Positions 41,614 through 50,623 of a stretch of DNA of 64,000 nucleotides are shown piece by piece. This stretch comes from an uncultured Desulfovibrio sp. (GTDB taxonomy: Bacteria > Desulfobacterota > Desulfovibrionia > Desulfovibrionales > Desulfovibrionaceae). A program made the position numbers and the translations under genes. The stretch lies in NCBI RefSeq assembly GCF_944324505.1, contig NZ_CALUWO010000006.1, positions 1 through 64,000 on the forward strand, read 5' to 3'. Under the pieces are notes generated by a model that was not told the origin of the DNA, searched no databases, and saw only the letters and a program-made list of their open reading frames with translations. The first letter of the stretch is position 1. The number at the start of each line of letters is the position of its first letter.

Positions 41614-42379
41614 CATGCCGGCCGACGCTCGAGGCCGTAGCGGCATCCTGTGGGGAGTACGGCGCGCTGTTTCTGCTGGTCAGAAACAGCAACCAGCAGG
41701 CAACAGCCGCTGAACTTCCCTGGCCGTCGTGGTCCTCTTTGCGGCTTGGGCAGATGCTTTCTCCGGCGGCGGGTGCGTGCAGGGCCTGCCGCCATTTTCT
41801 TTCCGTGTCTGGGCGATGCCATGGAGACGCAGAAGTCCTCTGTACCAAGGGGAGCCGGTATCCTCCTTCGAAAAGTCTGCTCACCCAGGGCAGAAAGGAA
41901 GCCGCCAGGGCCTTGTTTCATCCGGTAAAGGGTGGAGCACCTGGGCGAACGCCTCCCCTTCCCTGCTTGATGGGGATATAGTCCATAGCGGGTACGCGCC
42001 TCTGCGTTACTGACGATATCAACCACGGGAGAAGACATATCCGGGCAGAGTCGCGTCCATCTGCTGGCAGAATGCCGGGACGGAGCATTGTCACTCCCGC
42101 ATGCGACAGTTTCCCATCCGCATGGAAAGACAATGCAGCAGACAGCCCTGCCCGCGTGGCCTGTGGCACGGGTGGCAAAAAACGGGCGCGGCTGCACGGT
42201 CGGGAACATCCCCCGCCCCTACAGCCTCCACAAACAGATGCGCAAGGGCCGTCCGTTTCCCGACGGAAGCAGCGTGCGGGCAGCCAGGCGAAAGCAGTCA
42301 ACGCTAAGCGGTTTGCACGGACAGGGCGACAGCGCAGACCGCATGTGATTGTGACACCTTTCCCTGTGCCAGCATATAA
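41614..42379. other. stretch without a supported gene
   Basis: Open frames on both strands are Arg/Pro/Cys-rich shadows with no recognisable family. It marks the right end of the accessory region before the alpha/beta hydrolase. Confidence 0.4.
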
Positions 42380-42411
42380 ATGGCCTGAAAGCGTTCTCGC
42401 CCTCAGGCCAT
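42380..42411 (-). terminator. terminator of the alpha/beta hydrolase gene
   Basis: Inverted repeat ATGGCCTGA / TCAGGCCAT with a 14-base loop, followed on the minus strand by TTATAT. Confidence 0.6.
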
Positions 42412-42425
42412 TGCGTGACGTGCCG

Positions 42426-43517
42426 TTACTTCAGATAGGTTCGGAAAAAGGTTTCCATGGTATCCCAGGGAATGATGTCCATCCTGTCATACAGGTCCAC
42501 ATGGCTTGCACCGGGAATAATCAGCAACTGCTTGTTGTCGCCGGTCAGTTTTTTGAAGGCATCCTCGCTGAAATAGCGGGAATGCGCCTTTTCGCCGTGA
42601 ATGACCAGGACCGCATGGCGTATTTCGGACGAATACTGCAACAGGGGCATGGTCATGAACGACAGGGCCGATGTGGTGTTCCAGCCCGTGCCGCTGTTGA
42701 GGCAGCGGGGATGATAGCCGCGCGCCGTCTTGTAATAGGCATAATAATCCTTCACAAACTGCGGCTCATTGCCGGTGAGGGTATCCGGCAGGCCACCGGC
42801 AGATGCAATGCTGCCGGAGCGCGCATCCTTTGTGCGCTGTTCGTTCAACTGCGTGCGCAATGCATAACGCGCATCGGCATCCATGGCATCAAAGTAGCCA
42901 TTGGCAATAACACGGCTCATATCATACATGGTGGATGTGACCGTTGCCTTGATGCGCGTGTCCATGGCGGCCGCATTGAGGCCCATGCCGCCGAAGCCGC
43001 AAATGCCGATGATGCCGATGCGCTCTGCGTCCACATCGCTGCGGGTGGTCAGATAATCCACCGCTGCGCAAAAATCTTCCGTATTGATGTCCGGCGATGC
43101 CACATGGCGCGGCTCTCCGCCGCTTTCCCCGGTGAATGACGGGTCAAAGGCCAGGGTTACAAAGCCCCGTTCGGCCATGGTCTGGGCATACAGGCCGGAG
43201 GCCTGTTCCTTGACAGCACCAAAGGGGCCGCTGACGGCAATGGCCGCCATTCTGCCCGTAGCCTGCACGGGAATATAAAGATCAGCCGCCAGCGTAATGC
43301 CATAGCGGTTCCGAAACGTTACCTTCTCATGCGTGACGCGGCTGCTCTGCGGGAAGGTCTTGTCCCATTTCTGTTCAAGATTCATGGTACTATCCTCCTT
43401 GGCTGGAGTGTTCTGGGAGGGACCGGCCACAGCCGGCCGGACCTGAACGGACAGGGCAAGCACACTGCCCAGCACCATGCCGAGCAGCCATTGCCAGCGA
43501 ATACCTGTCTTCTGCAT
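42426..43517 (-). CDS. exported alpha/beta hydrolase with a Cys-type nucleophile elbow
   Basis: 363 residues. Signal peptide (WLLGMVLGSVLALSVQVRPAVAG) then an alpha/beta-hydrolase domain: RYGITLAADLYIP, an oxyanion-side SGPFGAVKEQ, the nucleophile elbow GICGFGG (Cys where most hydrolases have Ser), LVIHGEKAHSR and the terminal His in GASHVDLYD. This resembles the YcjY/dienelactone-hydrolase-like group. Substrate unknown. ATG 43517 follows GGAGG. Single gene, transcribed away from the T3SS effector operon. Confidence 0.85.
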   Translation of the reverse strand: MQKTGIRWQWLLGMVLGSVLALSVQVRPAVAGPSQNTPAKEDSTMNLEQKWDKTFPQSSRVTHEKVTFRNRYGITLAADLYIPVQATGRMAAIAVSGPFGAVKEQASGLYAQTMAERGFVTLAFDPSFTGESGGEPRHVASPDINTEDFCAAVDYLTTRSDVDAERIGIIGICGFGGMGLNAAAMDTRIKATVTSTMYDMSRVIANGYFDAMDADARYALRTQLNEQRTKDARSGSIASAGGLPDTLTGNEPQFVKDYYAYYKTARGYHPRCLNSGTGWNTTSALSFMTMPLLQYSSEIRHAVLVIHGEKAHSRYFSEDAFKKLTGDNKQLLIIPGASHVDLYDRMDIIPWDTMETFFRTYLK

Positions 43518-43579
43518 GTACACCTCCGTGATTGTCTGGCAGGAACGGAACCCGCCGGGGGGGGCCTCACCGTGTGCCC

Positions 43580-43607
43580 AGCATAGACGCCTGAACAGAC
43601 AGAGCAA
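43580..43607 (-). promoter_or_regulatory. candidate promoter of the alpha/beta hydrolase gene
   Basis: On the minus strand TTGCTC (43607-43602) and TATGCT (43585-43580) with a 16-base spacer, about 63 bases before the start codon. Moderate match only. Confidence 0.35.
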
Positions 43608-43877
43608 ATACTTATTGTGCATGCGCTACCATAGCTTTTTTGCATGGTACGACCCCCTGTCCGGCCGGCACCGTGCCCATCCCATAACGCCTGCGCTACC
43701 CGCATTGCGGGCTGCGACCAAAGCGGCTATGCTTTGGGTATATGCCTGCCGACTGTCCAGGCGCGCTGCCGGGCCTCCGGCACGGTGTTACGCATTGTCC
43801 GCTTGTCCACCACGCGGAGGCGACGGCAGTCCCTGTGCCCGATCCGCTGGCATGGCAGGATAAAGACAACGCTGTTC

Positions 43878-43893
43878 TGGCACTCTTCTTGCT
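43878..43893 (+). promoter_or_regulatory. sigma-54 (RpoN) promoter of the chaperone-effector operon
   Basis: TGGCAC-N5-TTGCT with the invariant GG (43879-43880) and GC (43891-43892) exactly 10 bases apart, the sigma-54 -24/-12 spacing. Transcription would begin near 43904, about 110 bases before the chaperone start. The 500-base gap 43518-44015 holds no gene and has room for an enhancer site. Confidence 0.72.
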
Positions 43894-43919
43894 GATTCCC
43901 TGACAGATACCGTCGCGTA

Positions 43920-43936
43920 TGCCAAAAATATTGGCA
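43920..43936 (+). promoter_or_regulatory. palindrome downstream of the sigma-54 promoter
   Basis: TGCCAA-N5-TTGGCA, a perfect 17-bp palindrome just after the predicted transcription start. Could be an operator or leader element. Confidence 0.4.
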
Positions 43937-44015
43937 CATTGCCCATGGCGCAGCACATCATAGTCCCGTGCGCACACGCGGGGCAGCCATCCGACAGGCC
44001 CCAAAGGAGGATACC

Positions 44016-44471
44016 GTGATAAGCCGCGAAACCGCCAATGCCCTTCTGGAAGAATTTGCCCGCCAGGAAGAGCTGGAAACGCTTCAGCTTGATGACGATA
44101 ATACCTGCCTGCTGATTTCAGCAGATGACCATGTGGTGCATCTTCGTTTTGACGAGGCGGAGGGAACCTTTATCGCCTTTGGCAGCATGGGCATGCTGAG
44201 CGATGACGGCGAAGTGGCGCAGCGCGAAATGCGGGCGCTGCTGACGGCCAATCTCATGTGGCAGGAAACCATGGGGGCCACCATAACCCTTGCCCCGGAA
44301 AGCAATACGGTGCTGTTGCAGCAGATGTGGCTGCCGGAACAGGCCAGCATGGAAAAATTTACGGCCTTTTTGCAGTCCTTTGCCCTGCTGCTTGCCTTCT
44401 GGGAAAAACGCTTCCTCACCCTGGGCGAAGAGCTGATGGCAAATGAACAGCCGTTTTATATCACCTTTTAG
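44016..44471 (+). CDS. T3SS effector chaperone, CesT/SigE/IpgE type
   Basis: 151-residue acidic protein with the class I chaperone pattern: N-terminal helix (TANALLEEFARQEELE), strands with DNTCLLISAD and VVHLRFDEAEGTFIAFG, and a C-terminal long helix. GTG at 44016 is the start because AAAGGAGG lies 5 bases upstream; the upstream in-frame codons are outside. It lies 12 bases before the SopB/IpgD-like effector, the same order as chaperone-effector pairs sigE-sopB and ipgE-ipgD have as partners. It should bind the effector's N-terminal region and keep it competent for secretion. Confidence 0.8.
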   Translation: MISRETANALLEEFARQEELETLQLDDDNTCLLISADDHVVHLRFDEAEGTFIAFGSMGMLSDDGEVAQREMRALLTANLMWQETMGATITLAPESNTVLLQQMWLPEQASMEKFTAFLQSFALLLAFWEKRFLTLGEELMANEQPFYITF

Positions 44472-44483
44472 GAGGGAAGACCT

Positions 44484-46694
44484 ATGCCTGCCATCGTTTC
44501 CACGTCATCCCTCAGATCCTTGGCCTTTGTCCGGGATGGCTTTGTGCGTGTTGACCAGCAAAGCGGCACACTCACTGCATCGGGCACCCGGGCGCACTTC
44601 TGGCAGCTCCGGCAGCGCCACATGGAAAACGAGGCCAGCAGTAAGGCCGCCAGAATCATCCGTGACAGCGTATGCGCCCATTGCGGCAAGGCCCTGGGCA
44701 CCAGGCTCTTCAACCAGTATCTCGGCAGCAAAAGCCTGAAGGGCCGGGCCTTTACCGGCGGGCAGGTGGCCAATCTCCTGCGGGCTGCCACAGAAAGGAA
44801 CCTTGACCTGCTTGTGAGCCGGCATGTGGACAGCGTTGTCGCCAACGGCGCCTTGCGCCAGGAAATCCTGGCGGAACTGGGGCACATCCAGGGCCGGCCG
44901 GAGGATTTCATCAATCTGGTGGGGCGAAGCATAGACCTGCTGGAAGGGGATTTCTTCGGGCGGCAGAGCCATGCGGATGCTGCGGAAGAACACATCCTGG
45001 TTCACAATGAACTTTCGCGCATGCGCCTTGACCTCATGGCAACCACAGGAACGGACAATCTGCGGGCCTGCGTAGAGGACCTCATGGCGCAGCTGCGCAA
45101 CATGGTCAGCGTGCTGGCTGTGCAGCAGACCAACAATCCCTTTACCGGCCAGAACGTGAGCATGGCCTTTACCCAGATGTATGAAGCCTATGAACAGGTC
45201 ATCACGCAGCATCAGCAGGACACTACCCGCGCCCGGCAGCAGGTGACGGATGCGGCATCGCCGCAGGCCCGGCTGCTGGGGGAGAGAAGCGCGGCCCTTG
45301 CCGCGCTGCTGGCAAGCGTGCAGGCCGCCAAGGCCAGCCCCCCGGAAATGCAGGGCGTGGGAGCTGGCGACCAGGTTGCGCCCCAGCTGCTGGAACAATT
45401 TGTGAAACTGCCCGAAACGCTTGGCCGGAAGCTGCATGACATTCTGCCCGATCTCAAGGCCGGAGAGCTGGCCAAGGCCATCAAGGCCGCCTATGTGCAG
45501 GTGCTCAACAGGGGAAACTGGCCAGTCATTGACCGGACCATACAGTATTTTGGCAGTCATGGCGAAAGCGTCATCGCCCGTTCCATCATCACGCCCGCCC
45601 GGCATATTGGGAGTATTGGCCCGTCCATGGCGGCAGACGGCATCAATGGCGTGTCCTGCGAAGACCGGGGGCAGCAGCGCCATGCCCTCAATCTTGCCTG
45701 CACCTCCCTGGACGTGATGGGGCAGCCACTGTTCTGCGGCATCCGCCACGGCATCAACAGCGCCTATACGATAAAGGACCCTGCGGCGCGCCTGGCGGCC
45801 AATGCCGCCCGGGCCAGGGAAATCTTTACCGCAGCCCTGCAAAGCTCGCCGGAGCGGCTGCGTGCCGCCGAACAGGCTGGTCCCGACGATGTCATCGAAC
45901 TGCCGCTGCTTTCCACCAGTCTGATCACGCCGGACAAACTGCGTGAAGTGGGGGGGCGACATTCGGAACGCACCTATCTTGCCGAGCAATGCGCTTCCTG
46001 GAAGGATGCCTGCACGCCTGCCGGCACCTGTCAGGTGGATATTGTCACCAGCAACGGCACCACCAAGACCGTTACCGTGCATCCCACGGTGCTTACCTTC
46101 AATTTCGGGGTCAATGCCGGGGCACAGCATTCCCTCATGCAGCTGGGCTGGCACGCCTCGCAGCGCTATAACGAAGAGGCCATGCGCCAGCTGTTCGGCC
46201 CCGACGACAGGAGCGGTCTGGTGGGAAATTTTCTGGCACAGCCTGCCATCAGCCAGCAGGTCAGGGATACGGTGAGTACCCTGCGTGACCAGATTCTGGA
46301 TCTCTGGCATCACGGCACATACCGGCAGTCCGGTCAGGACCCCTACCGCCTGCCTGCCCGTCTGGCCATGCTGGGGCACTTCATGGGCATGATGCCCCTG
46401 TTCAACTGCAAGAGCGGCAAGGACCGCACCGGCCAGATGGACGTGGCCTGCAAGACGCTGGCCCTGCAGATGCACGAAAGCGGCGGCGCCGTGCCGGCCC
46501 TGGACGCCGACCGTAGCCGCGTGGATCAGCAGATTTTTCATCAGGTGGCCATCAATAGCGGCAACCTTGAAATGCAGCGCCTGAATACCGGCCTGGCCGG
46601 TTTCAAGACCTCCCATGTGGCCGGGCTGGATGCCCTCTTTTCTCCGGAAGCACGCGACATGCACCGGGGCCTCAGTCATTATGTGAAGGTCTGA
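44484..46694 (+). CDS. T3SS effector, SopB/IpgD-family inositol phosphate phosphatase
   Basis: 736 residues. The phosphatase signature CKSGKDRT sits in PLFNCKSGKDRTGQMDV with Cys at about residue 642, and the first family motif FNFGVN is at about 540; both match SopB (SigD) and IpgD, which remove phosphate from host phosphoinositides after injection. The N-terminal half is helical and has no export signal peptide, as expected for a T3SS substrate; residues 1-about 170 should hold the secretion and chaperone-binding region. Length is greater than SopB (561) mainly by an expanded N-terminal half. Start ATG follows GGAGGG. Preceded by a chaperone gene under a sigma-54-type promoter. Confidence 0.9.
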   Translation: MPAIVSTSSLRSLAFVRDGFVRVDQQSGTLTASGTRAHFWQLRQRHMENEASSKAARIIRDSVCAHCGKALGTRLFNQYLGSKSLKGRAFTGGQVANLLRAATERNLDLLVSRHVDSVVANGALRQEILAELGHIQGRPEDFINLVGRSIDLLEGDFFGRQSHADAAEEHILVHNELSRMRLDLMATTGTDNLRACVEDLMAQLRNMVSVLAVQQTNNPFTGQNVSMAFTQMYEAYEQVITQHQQDTTRARQQVTDAASPQARLLGERSAALAALLASVQAAKASPPEMQGVGAGDQVAPQLLEQFVKLPETLGRKLHDILPDLKAGELAKAIKAAYVQVLNRGNWPVIDRTIQYFGSHGESVIARSIITPARHIGSIGPSMAADGINGVSCEDRGQQRHALNLACTSLDVMGQPLFCGIRHGINSAYTIKDPAARLAANAARAREIFTAALQSSPERLRAAEQAGPDDVIELPLLSTSLITPDKLREVGGRHSERTYLAEQCASWKDACTPAGTCQVDIVTSNGTTKTVTVHPTVLTFNFGVNAGAQHSLMQLGWHASQRYNEEAMRQLFGPDDRSGLVGNFLAQPAISQQVRDTVSTLRDQILDLWHHGTYRQSGQDPYRLPARLAMLGHFMGMMPLFNCKSGKDRTGQMDVACKTLALQMHESGGAVPALDADRSRVDQQIFHQVAINSGNLEMQRLNTGLAGFKTSHVAGLDALFSPEARDMHRGLSHYVKV

Positions 46695-46778
46695 AACAGC
46701 AAAAACAGGCGTGTCCGGGCCGGCGCATGCCGCGTAGGCACCGGCTGGCCCGGGCACACCTGTGATGGAGAGATCGCC

Positions 46779-48455
46779 ATGCCTGTTCAGGCATCTGCCG
46801 TGTCTGCCCGTCATGCCCTCTGGCGGCGCTGCCTGCATCTGTGTGCCGGCGCGCTGGCCGGCGTTCTGCTTGTGGCCCTGCCTGTGCAGGGGCAGGACCA
46901 GCCGCGGCAGGAAGGGACCGGTCTGGAGCTGCGGATTCTGCACGTCAATGATACGCACGCCCATCTGGCAGGGACGGACAGCCGCATGAATGCCTGCCTT
47001 GATGCCACAGGCTGTCGTGGCGGCCTGGGCCGCATTGCCGCGGCCATCAGGACGGCTCGGCAGCGTCAGGACAATGTGCTTGCCCTGGATGCCGGAGACC
47101 AGTTTCAGGGGACGCTGTTCTACAGCGTCGGCAAATGGCCCGTCATTGCCGCAGTGGATCGTCTGCTGCCCTATGATGCCATGACCCTGGGCAATCATGA
47201 ATTTGACGAGGGCTGTGCCGCGCTGGCCCAATTTCTGCGGGCACAGCCCCTTACCGTGCTGGCTGCCAATCTGGTGCCGGCACAGGGCTGTCCGCTTGCC
47301 GGCAGCCGCATTCTCCCCTTCTGCGTGCGGCGTGTACGCGGCATCAGGGTGGGCATCATCGGGCTGGCCAATGATACGGTGCGGGAACAGGCCGCCGCCT
47401 GCCCGCAGACCCGCTTTCTCCCTGCGGTGGAAGCGCTGCGCCGCTGCGTAACCACGCTGCGGGCACAGGGCATCCGGCATATTCTGGTGCTGAGTCATCT
47501 GGGACTGGAACGGGACAGGGAACTGGCGCGCAGCGTGGTCGGTGTGGATGTGGTGGTGGGAGGACACAGCCATGCCGTGCTTGGTCCCGGGGCGGAAGAC
47601 GGACCGTATCCCGTTGTGGAACATGCCCTGGACGGCGCGCCGGTGCTGGTGGTTACCGCAGGCCGGGCAGCCCGCTACCTGGGGGACCTGACTCTTGTCT
47701 TTGATGCGGCGGGGGTTCCCGTGGCCTGGACCGGCGGACTTCGAGAGCTGGCACCCGCCCTGCCCCGGGATGTGCAGGTGGAACGGCTGGTGCGTGGCCA
47801 GGCCCGCGAGCTGCACCGCTATCGTACCCAGCGGGTGGGACAGCACAGTATTGTCATGGCGGATGGCATGGAAGCCTGCCGCAGGGGCGACTGCTTCAGC
47901 GGTCTGCTGACGGCGGATGCCTTTCTGGCATATGGCCGGTCTCTGGGGACCACCCTGGCTCTGGTCAATGGCGGCAGCCTGCGTGCCGCCCTGCCGCCCG
48001 GCATGCTTTCGCAGGGGGACCTGCTGGCCCTGCATCCCTTTGCGGGGCAGGTGCATGTCCGGGAATATACGGGCAGCACGCTTTGGGAGGCGCTGGAACA
48101 TGCCGTTTCCGGTCCCGGCGGAAAGGGGCCGCAGCTGCTCCAGGTAGCGGGCATGCGCTACCGGGCGGATGTCAGCCGCCCTGCGGGACAGCGCCTGCTC
48201 GCCGTGGAGCTGGTGAATGCCCGTGGCGAGTCTCGGCCGCTGGACCCTGCGGCCCGCTACCGCGTGGTGCTCACACGTTTTCTGGCCAATGGCGGCGATG
48301 GCTTTTTCATGCTGCGTCAGGGCCGCCTGCTGGCTGTCTGCCCCCTGCGTGACCGGGACCTGCTGGAGCGTTACCTTGCCCGCCATTCCCCATTGCAGAC
48401 GATAAGCACCGGACGTATCCTGCTGGAGGGCATGACGAATCAGGCGGCACCGTAA
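46779..48455 (+). CDS. exported 5'-nucleotidase/UshA-type metallophosphoesterase
   Basis: 558 residues with an N-terminal signal peptide (about residues 15-39). Metal-binding motifs of the calcineurin-like fold: HVNDTHAHL, LDAGDQFQG, LGNHEFDEG, LSHLG and VVGGHSHAVL. The C-terminal 5'-nucleotidase domain has the substrate motif VNGGSLRAALPPG and FLANGGDGF. It should hydrolyse nucleotides in the periplasm and may scavenge host nucleotides. It follows the effector by 84 bases that contain a long hairpin (46711-46763), so it may be a separate unit. Start follows GGAGA. Confidence 0.92.
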   Translation: MPVQASAVSARHALWRRCLHLCAGALAGVLLVALPVQGQDQPRQEGTGLELRILHVNDTHAHLAGTDSRMNACLDATGCRGGLGRIAAAIRTARQRQDNVLALDAGDQFQGTLFYSVGKWPVIAAVDRLLPYDAMTLGNHEFDEGCAALAQFLRAQPLTVLAANLVPAQGCPLAGSRILPFCVRRVRGIRVGIIGLANDTVREQAAACPQTRFLPAVEALRRCVTTLRAQGIRHILVLSHLGLERDRELARSVVGVDVVVGGHSHAVLGPGAEDGPYPVVEHALDGAPVLVVTAGRAARYLGDLTLVFDAAGVPVAWTGGLRELAPALPRDVQVERLVRGQARELHRYRTQRVGQHSIVMADGMEACRRGDCFSGLLTADAFLAYGRSLGTTLALVNGGSLRAALPPGMLSQGDLLALHPFAGQVHVREYTGSTLWEALEHAVSGPGGKGPQLLQVAGMRYRADVSRPAGQRLLAVELVNARGESRPLDPAARYRVVLTRFLANGGDGFFMLRQGRLLAVCPLRDRDLLERYLARHSPLQTISTGRILLEGMTNQAAP

Positions 48456-48582
48456 ACGCCCGACCGGGCATGGGCCTGCCCTGTCTGCCCGGGCCTGTGC
48501 CATGGTCCGTCTGTTGTGATCGTCTGCCACAGAACGCCGCCCGCCCCTTGCGTGCCCGGCGCGTCTCCCTCAGGAAGCCCGC

Positions 48583-49569
48583 ATGATCGCACAGCCCGAC
48601 ACCATGCCCACACTGGCCCCGCTCATCATTTCCGCCAGCCGGGCCACGGACATTCCCGCCTTTCACGGCACATGGTTCATGGCGCGCTTGCGGGCAGGCT
48701 TCTGCCGCTGGCGCAATCCCTTCAACCCCCGCCAGCAACGCCGCATTTCCTTTGAGCGGACCCGCCTTTTTGTGTTCTGGAGCAAGAACCCCGCCCCCTT
48801 TCAGCCGCATTTTGCGGAAATTTCGGCCGCGGGACGGCAATTCTACGTCCAGTATACCCTCAATGACTACGAGAAGGAGGGGCTGGAACCCCACCTGCCC
48901 GCCCTGCACCGCCGTCTGGACGACTTCCGGCGTCTGGCGGAGCACATTGGCCCGCAGCGCGTCATCTGGCGTGTTGATCCTCTCATTGTGGGAGGCGGCC
49001 TGACGCCGGAATGCCTTCTGGACCGGCTGGACCGCCTGGGGCGGGTGCTTTCCCCCTGGACGGAAAAGCTCGTCTTCAGCTTTGTGGACATGTACCGCAA
49101 GACAACCGTGGGCCTGCATCGCCTGAATCCTGCCTACCGCGCCCCCACGGAAGCGGAAATGCGGCATCTGGCCGCCGGCATTGCTCACCTGAACAACGGC
49201 TGGCCGCACCGGCTGGCGCTGGCCACCTGTGCCGAAGCCCTTGATCTGCGGGACATGGGTATCCACAAAAACGCCTGCATTGATGCCGACCTTATCCGCC
49301 GTCTCTGCCCGCAGGATGCCCTCATCCAGCAGGAACTGTCGCCATGCAGGCAGGCAAGCCTGCTGCCCGGCATGGTTCCCGCCCCTGCTCCCCGCCGGGA
49401 CAGCGGACAGCGCCAGGCCTGCGGCTGCTTTCCCAGCAAGGATATCGGCGCTTACGGAACCTGCCCGCACGGTTGTGTCTATTGCTACGCCAATCCTTCA
49501 CCATCCGTGGTGCGGCAGGCCATGCAGCGCTGCCGCCATCACCCCGAGACCCGGGAATTCCTGGACTGA
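48583..49569 (+). CDS. DUF1848 family protein (radical-SAM-like, Cys cluster)
   Basis: 328 residues. The DUF1848 core is clear: IISASRATDIPAFHGTWF at the N-terminus, FVFWSKNPAPF, YTLNDYEKEGLEP and VIWRVDPLIV. The C-terminus carries a Cys cluster, ACGCFPSKDIGAYGTCPHGCVYCYAN, which is CX3C-X2-C-like and could bind an iron-sulfur cluster. Function unknown; the TIM-barrel-like pattern suggests a radical-SAM relative. Start ATG at 48583, weak AGGAAG upstream. Confidence 0.87.
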   Translation: MIAQPDTMPTLAPLIISASRATDIPAFHGTWFMARLRAGFCRWRNPFNPRQQRRISFERTRLFVFWSKNPAPFQPHFAEISAAGRQFYVQYTLNDYEKEGLEPHLPALHRRLDDFRRLAEHIGPQRVIWRVDPLIVGGGLTPECLLDRLDRLGRVLSPWTEKLVFSFVDMYRKTTVGLHRLNPAYRAPTEAEMRHLAAGIAHLNNGWPHRLALATCAEALDLRDMGIHKNACIDADLIRRLCPQDALIQQELSPCRQASLLPGMVPAPAPRRDSGQRQACGCFPSKDIGAYGTCPHGCVYCYANPSPSVVRQAMQRCRHHPETREFLD

Positions 49570-49813
49570 ACCGGCCGGAAGCGGCGGCAGTATGCGCCCC
49601 TCTGGCCGGTTACTCGTGCCAAACCCCTTGCGCTGCCAGGGCGCAGCGTCAGGGGCAGGATGTCGCAGGCATATATTCGCGGCGGGTTGCTTTGTGGCAT
49701 GCGACGCGATGCCGGAAAAATGGGGAAGCTGTCTGGCACCCCACGGCTGCTTCCGGCAAACGCACCGCACAGCAAACGGCAGCCTTGACGCAGGCGAGAT
49801 AGCGGGCGTGGGC

Positions 49814-50623
49814 TTAGGAGCGTGGCGTAGGCGCAGGCGGCAGCGTCCGCTTGTCGTCTGCCGGCAGGCTGCATTTCCAGTAGGCCAGAACTCGGCGCAC
49901 AAATTCCTGTGTTTCGGCAAAGGGAGGAATGCCTCCGTAGCGTTCCACGCTTTCCGGACCGGCATTATAGGCCGCCAGGGCCAGCTCCACATTGCCGAAG
50001 CGCTGGAGCTGGTGCATGAGATACTCGGAACCGGCATAGACATTGGCGCGGGGATCAAAGGGATCGATGAGGCCCAGCTCCTCCTGCGTGCCGGGCATGA
50101 TCTGCATGGCGCCCTGGGCACCGGCGGGAGACTGGGCTTCATGATTGAAGGAGGATTCTGCCCGGATGACTGCCAGAACCAGCGCCGCGTCCAGGCCGAA
50201 GATTTCCTCGGCCTCGCGGGCCAGCGTGCGCCATTCCTCCGGCGCCGGAGCGGCATTGACCTCCTGGGCGGCACGCACGGCGGCAAAGGCCGAGGCCCGC
50301 GTGTCTGAAACCGTCGCAGGGGCGCTGTCCGGTGTTACTTCCGGGGCTGCGGCCCCTGCCTCGACGATACGCCGCGGCCGGCCAGGAGCGCCGTGCGGCA
50401 GCGAGGCAACCCGCACCATGCGGGGCAGCACTTCCCGCTCCTCATATTCATGGGAAAGAATGCCCGTTCCGGGCACAAGAACTGCCGGCGGCGGGGGTGG
50501 CAGGGGCGTTCTGGCCTTTGGCGAACGCCCGCCACAGCCGGCGCACAAAAGCAGCGCCCCCAGCAGCATGACCGGCAGCCAGCCGCGGCGACACCTGCGG
50601 GCCGGGTCCGCACGAGTCAGCAT
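49814..50623 (-). CDS. lytic transglycosylase lipoprotein of the T3SS operon
   Basis: 269 residues. Signal peptide with lipobox LLCAGC (Cys about 29), a Pro-rich linker, and an SLT domain: LVLAVIRAESSFNHEAQSPAGAQGAMQIMPGT with the catalytic Glu in AES, then NVYAGSEYLMHQLQRFGN and LALAAYNAG. It cuts peptidoglycan, probably to let the injectisome through the wall. Its start overlaps the stop of the RsbW-like gene, so it is the last gene of the operon. No clear terminator was seen after it. Confidence 0.88.
   Translation of the reverse strand: MLTRADPARRCRRGWLPVMLLGALLLCAGCGGRSPKARTPLPPPPPAVLVPGTGILSHEYEEREVLPRMVRVASLPHGAPGRPRRIVEAGAAAPEVTPDSAPATVSDTRASAFAAVRAAQEVNAAPAPEEWRTLAREAEEIFGLDAALVLAVIRAESSFNHEAQSPAGAQGAMQIMPGTQEELGLIDPFDPRANVYAGSEYLMHQLQRFGNVELALAAYNAGPESVERYGGIPPFAETQEFVRRVLAYWKCSLPADDKRTLPPAPTPRS

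Noticed and set aside
46711..46763. Terminator between the effector and the 5'-nucleotidase gene
   Set aside because: A long GC inverted repeat is present, but no T-run follows it on the plus strand, so I list it only as a hairpin in the text.
44505..48530. 1341-codon open frame on the minus strand
   Set aside because: Antisense to the SopB-like effector and the 5'-nucleotidase, both well supported; its composition is typical of a complementary-strand shadow.
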